Position numbers and translations under genes: made by a program
Source: Rhizobium aethiopicum
Lineage (GTDB): Bacteria; Pseudomonadota; Alphaproteobacteria; Rhizobiales; Rhizobiaceae
Direction: 5' to 3'
Length of the DNA: 64,000 nucleotides
NCBI RefSeq assembly: GCF_900094625.1
Contig: NZ_FMAJ01000016.1
Coordinates: 74,973 to 138,972, forward strand
Shown here: positions 45,298 through 54,397 of the stretch, piece after piece
How the letters are laid out: each line of letters opens with the position of its first letter
How positions within the stretch are numbered: the stretch's first letter is position 1
The notes under the pieces: model-generated
Told to the model about the DNA's origin: nothing
Seen by the model: only the letters and a program-made list of their open reading frames with translations
Database searches by the model: none

Positions 45298-45780
45298 TTA
45301 GCTTTGAGAGCGGTTCTTGAAGCGCCAGGACTCATTGCCGGTCTCGACAATCTCGCAGTGATGGGTCAGGCGGTCGAGAAGTGCCGTCGTCATCTTGGCA
45401 TCGCCGAACACCGTCGGCCATTCACCGAACGCCAGGTTCGTGGTGACAATGATCGACGTGCGCTCGTAGAGCCTGCTGATCAGATGGAATAGGAGTTGGC
45501 CGCCGGCCAGGGCGAAAGGCAGGTAGTCGCGCCCATTGCGCGCGAGGCGCGGCGCGTCGAAGCAAAGAACAGTACCGACTTTGCCGACGGACAATGCAGC
45601 CACCAGCTTCTCAGGAGCTGGACGGGCAACCATTCCGCTGGCTGAACGTCTGAGATCATCATCGATGACCTCAACGGTGCGGAAGCCGCGATGCCGCCCG
45701 AAGTCAACCAGTTCATATATTGCCGGCGACAGCTCGCAGGATTGTTCTCAACGTGGCCTTTGCTCGACTGCCTTACGTAA
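45298..45780 (-). pseudogene. Chimeric remnant: serine recombinase fused to IstB (IS21 ATPase)
   Basis: The 5' part (45780-45534) encodes a serine recombinase piece: YVRQSSKGHVENNPA, then after a frame change GFRTVEVIDDDLRRSASGMV, KLVAALSVGKVGTVLCFDAP, RLARNGRD. The frame then passes without a break into the IstB C-terminus: LLFHLISRLYERTSIIVTTN, LAFGEWPTVFGDAKMTTALL, DRLTHHCEIVETGNESWRFK, stop at 45298. Two unrelated mobile-element genes are thus joined in frame. Neither activity can remain. Confidence 0.8.
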
Positions 45781-45872
45781 ACAATGGCTTTCGCTTGTCG
45801 CTTTCAATTTGCGATTTCAAACGGCGGAATACCTTAAGTCAGTTGGACTTAACGGGCAGAATCAGCCCAATT

Positions 45873-46081
45873 TTCAGCTAAGGATTTCATGGTTTACAAT
45901 TGCAAATGCGGTTAAGGTCTTGGATCAGCGCCACTTCCCAAGGGAGGTGTTGTTCGTCGCGATGCATCGTATGCAAGCAAAATTGTGTCCACCGATAAGC
46001 CTTAGTCACTCGCAGCCAGTCTTGACCTGCGGAGATGGCGTCCGATTTTCAGCTGGCGCTTGAATGAAATCCCTAGCTGAA
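45873..46081. repeat. Inverted repeat pair (18 bp, 17 matching) 173 bp apart
   Basis: TTCAGCTAAGGATTTCAT at 45873-45890 and its near reverse complement ATGAAATCCCTAGCTGAA at 46064-46081. A related TTTTCAGCTGG occurs at about 46047. They lie 0.55-0.75 kb upstream of an intact serine recombinase gene and could be its recombination sites or ends of a small non-coding element. Confidence 0.55.
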
Positions 46082-46237
46082 ATTCACAACGCCGGATCCC
46101 GGGTGCCTGGCAAATCGGCGACGGCGTCGAATTTACGGTTCGTTAACCATTTGAATTAACCACGTTCTTTTGGAATAAGGAATTGAACTTGGCCCTTACT
46201 TCCGTCGCACCGAGGGCGTTTTTTTGAGGCAATCACC

Positions 46238-46260
46238 TCCGATAAGTAATGCTTATCGGA
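46238..46260. repeat. Short perfect inverted repeat (9-bp arms)
   Basis: TCCGATAAG and CTTATCGGA flank TAATG. It lies about 370 bp upstream of the serine recombinase; possible operator or recombinase half-site pair. The rest of 45781-46628 contains no gene I recognise. Confidence 0.5.
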
Positions 46261-46628
46261 AGTAATTGCTATAACGCCGCAAATCAGCGATGTCGGTCGT
46301 CCTGGATCGGCGGATTCGCCCGGAAATCCGGGCATTTAGGGCAATTTCGCCCGGGATGACCGGACTCTCAATCGCAAAATTCGACGGCCGCCGTCGGCAC
46401 ACATGGCCGGTCCTCATTTCCGGAATTGAGCGCCGGCGCCCTTCAGCAGGCTTCTCCGCCCGCAGCCATCACCAAAGCCGCTGTTTTTCCAGCATTTCCG
46501 CCCTGGAAGCCCGCTGACGCGCATTTGCCACCGCGGACGCTCCGTTGCTCGTCCGCGGTAGCATTTTGAGTCTGACGGGCCGCTATTCAATGGCTAAAAC
46601 ACGCTTGCAACTGTTCGATTTCTAACGC

Positions 46629-47594
46629 ATGCCTTATCTGTACAAACTACTTCGAGACAGGGCCGTTACAAGCGCGATGGCAAAGCCACAAACATTTGAC
46701 AACCAACAATCTCCCAAGCGGCTGATCGGTTATGCCCGGGTGTCGACGGATGAACAGGTCCACGATGCCCAGTTGGACGAGCTGCGTGCAGCCGGCTGCG
46801 ATCGGATCCATCAGGAGCATGGTTCCGGAGCATCGCGGGCTCGACCGGTGCTGACGCGATTACTCGCTGAACTTAGCGCCGGCGACGTCCTCATTGTCGT
46901 GCGCCTCGATCGACTGGCCCGATCCGTCAGTCATCTCTTGTCGGTGATCGAGGACCTCGAGGTCCGCGGCGTGCATTTCCGGTCGATCCGCGATCCAATC
47001 GATACGTCGACCCCGCAGGGCATGTTTTCCCTTCAGGTCCTCGGCGCCGTCGCGCAGCTCGAGCGGGCGCTAATCGCTGAGCGTACCAAAGCCGGCATTA
47101 AGGCGGCGAAGGCACGCGGCAAGCTTCCTGGAAATCCCGGTCTGCGAGAACGACGGCCGGAGGCGATCAAGGCAATCTCGCAGGCACGGGAGAAGCTCTA
47201 TCTCGATGAACTCATTGCATCGGCGCAGACGTGGCTGCCGATGGTGCGTCAACTCCGGCCGCAGCACAGTTGGGACAATGTCGTGCGGGTTCTCAATCGC
47301 CGTGGCCACGACTGGACCGTCGAACGCCTTCGTCGCGCTGTTCATCGCATGGTACGCGAAAAGCTCGCGGAGAAGGAACTCCTTGCTCGATCCCCTCGCC
47401 GGGCTCCCGAAGACTATCTGATGAAGCTGGTGGCGGCAATTGCCATTGCCGATCCCAACCTGTCGCTGCGCGACATTGCCGCGCAACTGGACCAGATGGG
47501 AGAACGGCCTGTGCGCAGCGGCAAGAACTGGCAACCGTCCTCGGTGCGGGTCCTGCTGGACGAAGCCCACCGATTTGGCCTCATTCGCCGTTGA
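46629..47594 (+). CDS. Serine recombinase (resolvase/invertase family)
   Basis: 321 residues. The catalytic domain starts RLIGYARVSTDEQ with the nucleophile serine in ARVST. It continues with ADVLIVVRLDRLARSVSHLL-like VRLDRLARS and ends at the LERALIAERTKAG helix. A helix-turn-helix tail follows (SLRDIAAQLDQMGERPVRSG...WQPSSVRVLL). The C-terminal extension of ~140 residues is longer than in classical Tn3 resolvases. It would cut and rejoin DNA at short paired sites; inverted repeats lie upstream. The start is uncertain: ATG 46629 is the longest, ATG 46677 (MAKPQTFDNQQSP) is closer to the conserved domain. Not flanked by a recognisable transposase partner, so it may act in plasmid dimer resolution. 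Confidence 0.85.
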   Translation: MPYLYKLLRDRAVTSAMAKPQTFDNQQSPKRLIGYARVSTDEQVHDAQLDELRAAGCDRIHQEHGSGASRARPVLTRLLAELSAGDVLIVVRLDRLARSVSHLLSVIEDLEVRGVHFRSIRDPIDTSTPQGMFSLQVLGAVAQLERALIAERTKAGIKAAKARGKLPGNPGLRERRPEAIKAISQAREKLYLDELIASAQTWLPMVRQLRPQHSWDNVVRVLNRRGHDWTVERLRRAVHRMVREKLAEKELLARSPRRAPEDYLMKLVAAIAIADPNLSLRDIAAQLDQMGERPVRSGKNWQPSSVRVLLDEAHRFGLIRR

Positions 47595-48499
47595 GGGCAT
47601 GGTTCATCCGACGCCCGATGGCAGAGAGTCTTTTCTTGTCGCTATTCGACTGCATAGCCGTCAGGTCCGGCCTTTGGGGATCTGTAGCGCCAGGACCGCT
47701 AGTCGCTATCGCTCCGCGGTTTCAGCTCAGCGCCTACATCCTCGCCGCGGAGCCGGCTTCCTCCGCCTGCTCGCCCCCTCCCCCGGAACGTGCTGAAGGC
47801 TTCAGCCGCGGTGATTATGATCCGCAGAGGCGCGCGGGCCATGACCCTCGGCGGCGCGGGTAAAAGCAGAGGACAGCCGCTCCCCTCGCTACCAAAAAGC
47901 CGTCTCGGCTGCACGACGAATTCGGGCGCGAGCCGGAACTCAGTCAGACAGTATTTGTTTCTTTTACAATCCGTCCGCGTTTCGGCGTTCTTTCAAGGAT
48001 GCTCGACAATTTGATTGAGCCATTTGTCCGCGCCGCCAGCTATATTTCCTACAAGAATGATTACGGCCGAAGATCTGCAAACATTCGTTTTACGACCAGC
48101 AAATTTCGACTGTCCTCGAAGCCTGGGAGGTCTTCGTCCTGAAGCATCCTGCGGAGACCGCCGTTAAGATTACAAAGCAATGTCTCCTTTCAGTCGTGAC
48201 AAACACCGCGATTGTTCGTTCGAACACGAAGCCGCTCAATCGGCTCCGTGCATCAACTGACCTTACTACACCAGCCGCATAGAAGGGCTGTCGGCCATTC
48301 TACCCGGGCAACCATGACCAATGCCCTTAGAACGTCATGTACGATCAAAAATGACCGCCAAGACCCCGCGACCCATGGCGGCGACAGGACGGTACCTATC
48401 TCTACACAACCGATCTTGTGAGAGGTGGCGCGAGGAGCGGGTCATGCGCCGTCCATAGTAGCGCCCGAAAATGTCGTTTCTTTTCAGAGTGTTGTAGCC
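47595..48499. other. No intact gene recognised
   Basis: Frames here are short or compositionally biased. A stretch near 48100-48240 (QQISTVLEAWEVFVLKHPAE and following) reads like a coding fragment but has no family I know. No RNA gene or IS end was identified. Confidence 0.5.
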
Positions 48500-48515
48500 G
48501 TGGTCAGCTGACCAC
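48500..48515. promoter_or_regulatory. 16-bp perfect palindrome, candidate second parS site
   Basis: GTGGTCAGCTGACCAC, identical to the palindrome 40 bp downstream of repC at 51953-51968. The two copies lie 3.4 kb apart with IS481, IS3 and IS4 debris between them. Confidence 0.6.
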
Positions 48516-48640
48516 CGGAAAAGCAGCTGTTGGCAGTGCGTCCCACCCCAAAAGACTTGCTGGCCCACGACAGCAGAGTCTGGCGAAAAACCTCGATCAG
48601 TGGACCCGCTGACCTAGCACTCAATCCTCTCCGGCGGCGA

Positions 48641-49609
48641 CTAGATGTGGAGCCTCAACAGGTTGTCCTGGGTAAGAGCGAGCCTAGTGATTGGTGGTTT
48701 TGAGTTTAGACTTCCGTGAGGCCTGTGCCAATTGTAGCGATGAAGCCATCGTGGCAGTTCGGCGGCGCGCATGTCCGAGTTGGGATAGGCGACGGCGTAG
48801 GCCCACTCTCTGAGGGCGGTCTGGATGAAGCGTTCGGCCTTTCCGTTGGTTTTAGGCGTATATGGTCTGGTGCGAACGTGCTTGAGGCCGTTGTCGCGAC
48901 AAGCTTGGCCGAATGGCTTTGATGTGTAGCAGGGACCATTGTCGGTCATGACGCGCTCGACCGCGATCCCGAGGCTGGCATAATAGGCCAATGCCGCCTT
49001 CAAGAAGGCCACGGCGCTTTCTTTCGTCTCGTCCGGCGATATCTGTGAGAAAGCGATGCGAGAGGCATCGTCGATGGCCACATGAACGCATTCCCAACCG
49101 GCGCCCCAACTCTTGCCTCTGCGCGAACTCTGGCGAGTGCGATCGCCGGTGATGCGGTGGCCGACCTCATGAAACCGGCCGAGCTTCTTGATGTCGATAT
49201 GAATCATCTCGCCGGGAGCCTGGCGTTCATGACGACGCACAGGCTCGGCCGGCTCGATATCCTTGAGGCGGGAGAGGCCTGCGCGCTTGAGAACCCGGCT
49301 CACCGTCGCTGCAGATACACCGGTTTCGATCGCGATGTGCTTGCCAGTCAGGCGCTGGCGGCGAAGCGTGATGATGCGCTCCGCCAGCGCCTGACTGGTC
49401 TGCCGGGGCATGGCATGAGGTCGGGAGGAACGATCGAGCATCGCCTCTCGACCACCGGCCTTGAAACGCTCGACCCAACGGGCGACGATCTTGGCCGCGA
49501 CGCCATAGGCCTGTGCTGCCTGAGCCTGGGTCAGATGCCCTTCGATAACAGCAAGCGCCATTTGTTCCCGGCGCAACGGCGTCAGTCGGGCATTCTTATG
49601 AATGTTCAT
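48641..49609 (-). CDS. IS481-family transposase
   Basis: 322 residues. The N-terminal helix-turn-helix (LTQAQAAQAYGVAAKIVARW) and linker are followed by a DDE integrase core: ECVHVAIDDASRIAFSQI (first Asp region), VERVMTDNGPCYTS (second Asp) and NGKAERFIQTALREWAY (Glu). The end region RYNWHRPHGSL is family-typical. All catalytic residues are present, so it could be active. ATG 49609 follows AAGGATCG. The element's ends are not clear: I see no convincing inverted repeat pair. Confidence 0.9.
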   Translation of the reverse strand: MNIHKNARLTPLRREQMALAVIEGHLTQAQAAQAYGVAAKIVARWVERFKAGGREAMLDRSSRPHAMPRQTSQALAERIITLRRQRLTGKHIAIETGVSAATVSRVLKRAGLSRLKDIEPAEPVRRHERQAPGEMIHIDIKKLGRFHEVGHRITGDRTRQSSRRGKSWGAGWECVHVAIDDASRIAFSQISPDETKESAVAFLKAALAYYASLGIAVERVMTDNGPCYTSKPFGQACRDNGLKHVRTRPYTPKTNGKAERFIQTALREWAYAVAYPNSDMRAAELPRWLHRYNWHRPHGSLNSKPPITRLALTQDNLLRLHI

Positions 49610-49689
49610 TCGCGGCGATCCTTCCGACTCGAGGTGTGATAGCTCCAGTCTCCTAAATCCGCTTTGAATGGACAACCTCCCGAAAGCTC

Positions 49690-50470
49690 ACAACTAGAGC
49701 CTGCGCGCTCCGAGTACGCCAAGTGGCGGAAACGCGAAGCTTTCATCTCGCGCAGCGTTGGAGCCGGTTGCGGCAATGGTATCTGCATCACGTGCCCGGG
49801 TCTGGTCCGAGCGATGAGTGCGGCCGGAAGTGGTTGTAATCGTCGGCCCAGCAATGGCGCTTCGGGCATAATCGCAGCCGAGGAACAGGCTTTGGTTGAC
49901 CATCTCGTCCCGCATCCGGCCGTTGAAGCTCTCGACATTAGCGTTTTGCATCGGCTTCCCGGCGTGATGCCGTGCGACTCGACACTATGATCCTTCGACC
50001 TGGCAAGGATGGCATTCGAGGTGAATTCCGTGCCGTTGTCGGAGACGATCATCCCCGGTTTGCCGCGCCGTTCGATGAGGACCGACAGTTCGCGAGCGAC
50101 GCGACGACGCAAGATCGAGGTGCACGGGATCGCCGCCAGGCATTCGCGGGTCACGTCTTCGACGAAGTTGAGCACGCGAAACCGCCTTCCGCAAGCGAAC
50201 TGGTCGTGAACGAGATTCAGCGAGCTTCGGGCATTGGCCTTCGCTTCGACCAGGATCGGGCCACGCGTGCCGACAGTGCCGCCCCGGCTTTTCTGCTTGC
50301 GAACGGAAAGTCCTTCTTCGCGATAGAGCCCGTAGATGCGGTCGACCCCAACGGCGCTCCCCCCCCGCCGAAGCCGCCGGTCGCCGGTCGCCGGTCGCCG
50401 GTCGCGAGGTCGCGCAATAGGGCGACTTCTTTATGATGTGGGCGCGCCTGCCCGACCAACGCTTCGATCT
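49690..50470 (-). pseudogene. IS3-family orfB remnant, multiply frameshifted
   Basis: Pieces in order: HKEVALLRDLA; YREEGLSVRKQKSRGGTVG-type region; RRFRVLNFVEDVTRECLAAI; RGKPGMIVSDNGTEFTSNAI; QNANVESFNGRMRDEMVNQS; and TGSNAARDESFAFPP. The third catalytic residue lies in VESFNGRMRDE. Frames change at least three times. A four-unit 7-bp repeat interrupts it near its 5' end. A second, opposite copy of its central part lies at 51290-51560. Confidence 0.8.
50378..50405. repeat. Four tandem copies of CGGTCGC
   Basis: Exact 7-bp units at 50378-50384, 50385-50391, 50392-50398 and 50399-50405, inside the IS3 orfB remnant. The unit length changes the frame, so slippage here may have helped disable the gene. 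Confidence 0.8.
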
Positions 50471-51233
50471 TTTGTCGCGCGTCATGCATGACCATGCACT
50501 CATCGGCGGCTCTAAACTGCGTGATGTCGTAGAGACAGTTCGGTTCTGCGACACCCAAACGATCGAGCTGCGCGAGCGCGCCGACCGTCCGGCGCGGCAG
50601 GCAACGTTGTGCCTGCGCTTCGGCCAGGCGACGATCAGGCGACCGCAAAACCTGCGCGAAGAAGGGCTGCCCGACGGGGTTAGGCTCAGTTGGGTCGAGG
50701 TCGTCGAACCGGACGCACCCGACGGTGTCGAGCCCTTGCATTGGCTGCTCTTGACCACCCATGCGCTCTCCAGTGCGACTGACGCCTGGCAGATCGTCGC
50801 TTGGTACAAGCAGCGCTGGATGATCGAGCAGTTCTTCCGGGTGATGAAGACGCAGGGCTTCAAGATCGAAGACAGCCAATTGCAGTTAGCGCCGCGGCTG
50901 GAAAAGCTCGTCGCCATCGCCGCCAAGGCCGCGGCAATCGTCCTCCAACTCGTGCAGGACCGCAGTGGCGGCGATCCTCACCCGGCAAGCCTGGCAGTCA
51001 GTCCCCACGAGATCAACACGCTCGCCGCCCTCGAAAGCCGCTTCAAGGGCAAGACCAAGCTGCAATCCAATCCCCATCCCAAAGCTTCGCTCGCCTGGGC
51101 CGCTTGGATCGTCGCCAAACTCGGCGGCTGGAACGGCTATGCCTCCTCCAAGCCGCCTGGACCCATCACCTTCTTCAACGGACTCAAATACTGTGCCGAT
51201 GGCTGGGCCTTGCGAGATAGGTATATGCCTCAG
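50433..51233 (+). pseudogene. IS4-family transposase, 5'-truncated
   Basis: The frame holds the C-terminal ~265 residues of an IS4/Tn5-like transposase: EPLHWLLLTTHALSSATDAW, VAWYKQRWMIEQFFRVMKTQ (the YREK-like region with catalytic Glu in IEQFFR), AWAAWIVAKLGGWNGY, KPPGPITFFNGLKY. The N-terminal part with the first two catalytic Asp residues is missing. There is no stop at the family end (MPQ, near 51233); the frame runs on to 51392. It is bracketed by oppositely oriented IS3 fragments. Confidence 0.8.
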
Positions 51234-51289
51234 TCGTTCGGTGGAGAAATGTTCCACTGGATCATTTGCTTTTGGTCACGAACAAAATC

Positions 51290-51560
51290 CAGCGACCAGC
51301 GGGCAGAGCCTTCGCGTTGGCCAGGATCGGTGCGCGCGTGCCTGCAAGTTCGCTTACGGAAGGGGGTTTCGCGTGCTCAACATCGTCGATGACGCGACGC
51401 GAGAATGCCTCGCGGCGATCCCCGGACACCTCGATCTCCGGTCGTCGCCTCGCTCGAAACTCGCAATGATCTCTCCGACAACGGCACCAAACTCACCTCG
51501 AATGCCATTCTTGCCTGGTCAAAAGACCATAGGGTCGAGTGGCTCATTGCGTCACCTCGC
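51290..51560 (+). pseudogene. IS3-family orfB fragment, inverted relative copy
   Basis: Carries FRVLNIVDDATRECLAAIPG and, in other frames, TSISGRRLARN and SDNGTKLTSNAILAWSKDHR. This is the same region of orfB as the minus-strand remnant at about 49970-50240. With it, the IS4 fragment is enclosed in an inverted repeat of IS3 sequence. Confidence 0.75.
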
Positions 51561-51952
51561 CCAAGATAGCGGTTGATGAATTCTCCCAGTGTTGTGGAAG
51601 TGCCGCCGCGAATCAGCCCCGTAGATTCCGGCGCTGCGGATGGCAGCAGGTAGTTGTTCCTATTGCGTCCTATCCATGCGGCGCCATCGCCCACTCGCGA
51701 TTAGCCGGCACAGCCGGCCGCCTTGCGATTTGCCGCGCCGGTGCCAATGAATTGATGAAAGGCGGCTGCCATTTCGTGCGAAGACTTCGCTCCTGGTCTT
51801 GTTCGTGCGCGACCTTGGGCGCGTTCGTATTGAGATCACGGTCTACTGTTCCCCTAAGAGGCGTCATTTGGCTCGGGAGCCAGACGGTAACCGGCACAAT
51901 GCCTGCGACAAGCCGCCTTTGAAAGTTGGTGTTTTCCAAGAGGTTAGCTTGG
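51561..51952. other. No gene recognised
   Basis: Region downstream of repC between the IS3 fragment and the palindrome. The frames lack family likeness. Confidence 0.6.
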
Positions 51953-51968
51953 TGGTCAGCTGACCACA
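51953..51968. promoter_or_regulatory. 16-bp perfect palindrome downstream of repC, candidate parS centromere
   Basis: GTGGTCAGCTGACCAC, 40 bp downstream of the repC stop. In repABC plasmids RepB binds a palindromic partition site that is often placed just after repC. An identical copy lies at 48500-48515. Confidence 0.7.
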
Positions 51969-52007
51969 ACCGAAATCCTCAACGGCAGGAATAACGATCA
52001 GCCGCAC

Positions 52008-53216
52008 TTACCCAGCCCTCAAACCGCCTTGCCCGTTGGCCTTCAACAACGCCATTATCATCGGGCCAAGCGAGAATTCACCGCGCTCACTTCGGCGCGT
52101 TAGATCCCGCAGATAGCCTCCAGGAGAGTTGATGAAGTTAGCCCTTTCCAGGATGCACGCAATTGCCACCGCAGCATTCTCCGGTCCTAGCGCCTCGCAG
52201 GCATCCTGGTAGGCGGAAGGGCTTACCCCCAGCATAGATCGAACCACCACAGCGGCAGACATCAGATCTCGCCAGCTTCCCACGCCGCGCGGTGCATAGT
52301 CGCTGATCATCGGGCACGCCTTGAGCACCAATCCCAAGGGGAACGCCCTTTGCGATTCATTCTTCGGCTGAAGGCTCAAGCTCGCCTTTGCCCCCTGCTC
52401 CTTTTCGGAGCGTGGTTCAGATTCATTTACGGATTCGGGTTTTGAATTCTGTATGTGCTGCTCGATATGAGCAGCATTGGTGCTAATTTTTTCAGCATTC
52501 TCGAGGTTTTCCAAACGATTAAGCACTTCCTCACGGAGCATCTCCATTTCATTGAGAACGCTAGTGACCCCTTCAAGGGTCGGAACGCGCGGAATTCTGC
52601 TCGCGAGCGCAATGTAGATGTCCTCGGTCGTCTTCCAATCGCCGTCGGCGCCCTCGACCATTGCAGCAGTAATAAGTTTGCGAACATCCCGCCGGCAAAT
52701 TGTAAGGCTCTCTTTGGCTTTCCTGAGCGAGGCTCTCTCGGCCGCCACTCTTTGCGCCAACATCGCCAACTCTTCCGATCGCGCCAGGAGGGGCGACAGG
52801 TCGAAGCCAAAAGCATTCTCGATCTGGCCATCGTCGCCCTTGCGGGCGAAGCGCTTGCCATTGGCGCTATCCTTACGGACGATCAACCCCGACTCCACCA
52901 GAATGGCAATATGCCGCCGCAACGTTGCGCCCGCCATTGCATGCGCCCGAAGCGCCAGTTGGGCATTCGAGGGGAAGACAATCAATTGTGCATCCTGACG
53001 CAACTCATTGTCAGGATAAAAACTCAAAAGTGCGTCAAGAACAGCCAGACTGTTCGACTGGATCTTGAGCAGTTCCATCGCGGCGGAAGCGTCTCTCAAC
53101 ACTTTCCACTTATCGGCAGCTTTTCCATGCTTGATTTCCATTGCCGCCTGGCGCCGCACGAGCGCAAGCGTCATTGGCCGCCGCCCGAACGGCGTCGCTA
53201 CATTCCCCGACTGCAT
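52008..53216 (-). CDS. repC: Replication initiator RepC
   Basis: 402 residues. The N-terminal domain (residues ~30-160) contains the typical winged-helix region SNAQLALRAHAMAGATLRRH, then IAILVESGLIVRKDSANGKR and FGFDLSPL. A charged linker leads to the conserved C-terminus (SDYAPRGVGSWRDLMSAAVV, SPSAYQDACEALGPENAAVA, INSPGGYLRDLTRRSERGEF). RepC starts replication at an origin that lies inside its own gene; an AT-richer stretch at about 52430-52510 is a candidate. Expression is limited by the counter-transcribed RNA in the 155-bp repB-repC gap. Confidence 0.96.
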   Translation of the reverse strand: MQSGNVATPFGRRPMTLALVRRQAAMEIKHGKAADKWKVLRDASAAMELLKIQSNSLAVLDALLSFYPDNELRQDAQLIVFPSNAQLALRAHAMAGATLRRHIAILVESGLIVRKDSANGKRFARKGDDGQIENAFGFDLSPLLARSEELAMLAQRVAAERASLRKAKESLTICRRDVRKLITAAMVEGADGDWKTTEDIYIALASRIPRVPTLEGVTSVLNEMEMLREEVLNRLENLENAEKISTNAAHIEQHIQNSKPESVNESEPRSEKEQGAKASLSLQPKNESQRAFPLGLVLKACPMISDYAPRGVGSWRDLMSAAVVVRSMLGVSPSAYQDACEALGPENAAVAIACILERANFINSPGGYLRDLTRRSERGEFSLGPMIMALLKANGQGGLRAG

Positions 53217-53275
53217 TGTCTCTCACCTTTCAGCAGGCAAAGGAAATTCGCTCACCAAAACGGCGCCAAAGACTC

Positions 53276-53304
53276 TTGACGAGGATTCGAGGAAATGCGA
53301 TTCT
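53276..53304 (+). promoter_or_regulatory. Promoter of the counter-transcribed RNA
   Basis: TTGACG (53276-53281), a 17-base spacer and GATTCT (53299-53304), facing opposite to repABC. The -35 is close to consensus; the -10 is weaker. Confidence 0.6.
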
Positions 53305-53310
53305 GTTCTT

Positions 53311-53366
53311 GCTACAGAGACAGAAGGGCTTCCACGACGGCGACGTTGAGGGAGCTCTTTTCTTTT
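53311..53366 (+). ncRNA. Counter-transcribed antisense RNA (inc-alpha) controlling repC
   Basis: Small RNA of about 56 nt in the repB-repC gap on the strand opposite to repABC. It ends in an intrinsic terminator: GGGCTTCC (53326-53333) pairs, with two G-U pairs, with GGGAGCTC (53350-53357), then TTTTCTTTT. Position, size and orientation match the ctRNA known in repABC plasmids, which stops repC expression and gives incompatibility. The exact 5' end is inferred from the promoter. Confidence 0.85.
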
Positions 53367-53371
53367 GCGGG

Positions 53372-54397
53372 TTACACTCCCTGTTTCCGTTGATGCTTTG
53401 CGCGATGCTCCTGGTAAAGCGCCGGCAAATGCTCGAGTACGAAAGCCGCGAAATCCGGCGTGGCTTTCCTGTCAATGGTAATTTCTAGCTTGCTCTTGCT
53501 CTGCGTGACCTGCGCAAGCCTGTCGCCATCGGGGGTCGACAGGACGTCTGGCAACCCGCGCGCAGTCCGACGCGGTTTCAGATGGTCGATCACTGCCTTG
53601 AACCGTTCCGACGACGGCAGCGCCTGCACCTCCTCCGAGGCAGCATATTTCGCAGCGCCTGCCGGAGGCGATGCTTTCTCAACCAGCTCTGCCAATTGCT
53701 GCCAACTTGGGCGTCCAACGCCTGGAGCGGCGCCGATGGCATCGATCAATTCAGAGGGGAGGGCGTCAACAAGCAGGAGCATCTTCGACAAGTTGCTTTT
53801 ATCGATTGACATAGCCGCGATGACGATTTCTCGTGGAAACTGCTTGTTTAGCTTGTGTGCGAAACGTGCCTTTTCGATGAAGGTGAGGTCTTCGCGCTCA
53901 TTGTTTTCCTGACCCTGTGCGACAACCAACTGCTCGTCCGTCAAGTCTCGAACAACCGCCTTGACCGGCAGTCCTAGCTCCGAAACGGCGCGCAGCCGGC
54001 GGTGTCCAAAGGCAACTTGGTAGTGCGCGGGTTTAACGGGATGAGGTCTCACAAGGATTGGGACCTGCTGTCCTTGCTCGCGGATGGATGCAAGAAGTCC
54101 TTCGATATCACCTTGCATGCGATCCTGAACGAAGGACGGCTCGATTGACGACGCGTTCAGTTCAACCACGGCCTGACCTTCGGCGAGACGCCGCTCGATC
54201 TCCTCGGCACGACCAAGACGATCATTTTGCTCGCGCAACGCGTTACCGATGTTTGCAGTCAGCTTCGTCGCTGGATCTCGTTCTTTTCTGGTCACGCCGA
54301 GAAGCGGCATGGAGCGAGTCTTTGCCGCTCTGTGTTCAGCAGCTGATGAGCTGTCGGGCGCGTCCGTGGTGACGTCAAGGAGGTGCTTCCGACTCAT
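53372..54397 (-). CDS. repB: Partition protein RepB (ParB family)
   Basis: 341 residues. The ParB/Sulfiredoxin-like N-terminal domain includes VPILVRPHPVKPAHYQVAFG and HRRLRAVSELGLPVKAVVRD (GHRR nucleotide motif). Then comes ENNEREDLTFIEKARFAHKL, a helix-turn-helix region (ISRGN-like IVIAAMSIDKSNLSKMLLLV) and a C-terminal dimerisation part. RepB binds the plasmid centromere and works with RepA in segregation. The ATG overlaps the repA stop (ATGA). The N-terminal start MSRKHLLDVTTD is typical. Confidence 0.95.
   Translation of the reverse strand: MSRKHLLDVTTDAPDSSSAAEHRAAKTRSMPLLGVTRKERDPATKLTANIGNALREQNDRLGRAEEIERRLAEGQAVVELNASSIEPSFVQDRMQGDIEGLLASIREQGQQVPILVRPHPVKPAHYQVAFGHRRLRAVSELGLPVKAVVRDLTDEQLVVAQGQENNEREDLTFIEKARFAHKLNKQFPREIVIAAMSIDKSNLSKMLLLVDALPSELIDAIGAAPGVGRPSWQQLAELVEKASPPAGAAKYAASEEVQALPSSERFKAVIDHLKPRRTARGLPDVLSTPDGDRLAQVTQSKSKLEITIDRKATPDFAAFVLEHLPALYQEHRAKHQRKQGV

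Noticed and set aside
50378..50405. Iteron array for replication
   Set aside because: The 7-bp units are too short and lie inside a transposase remnant; repABC plasmids use an origin inside repC.
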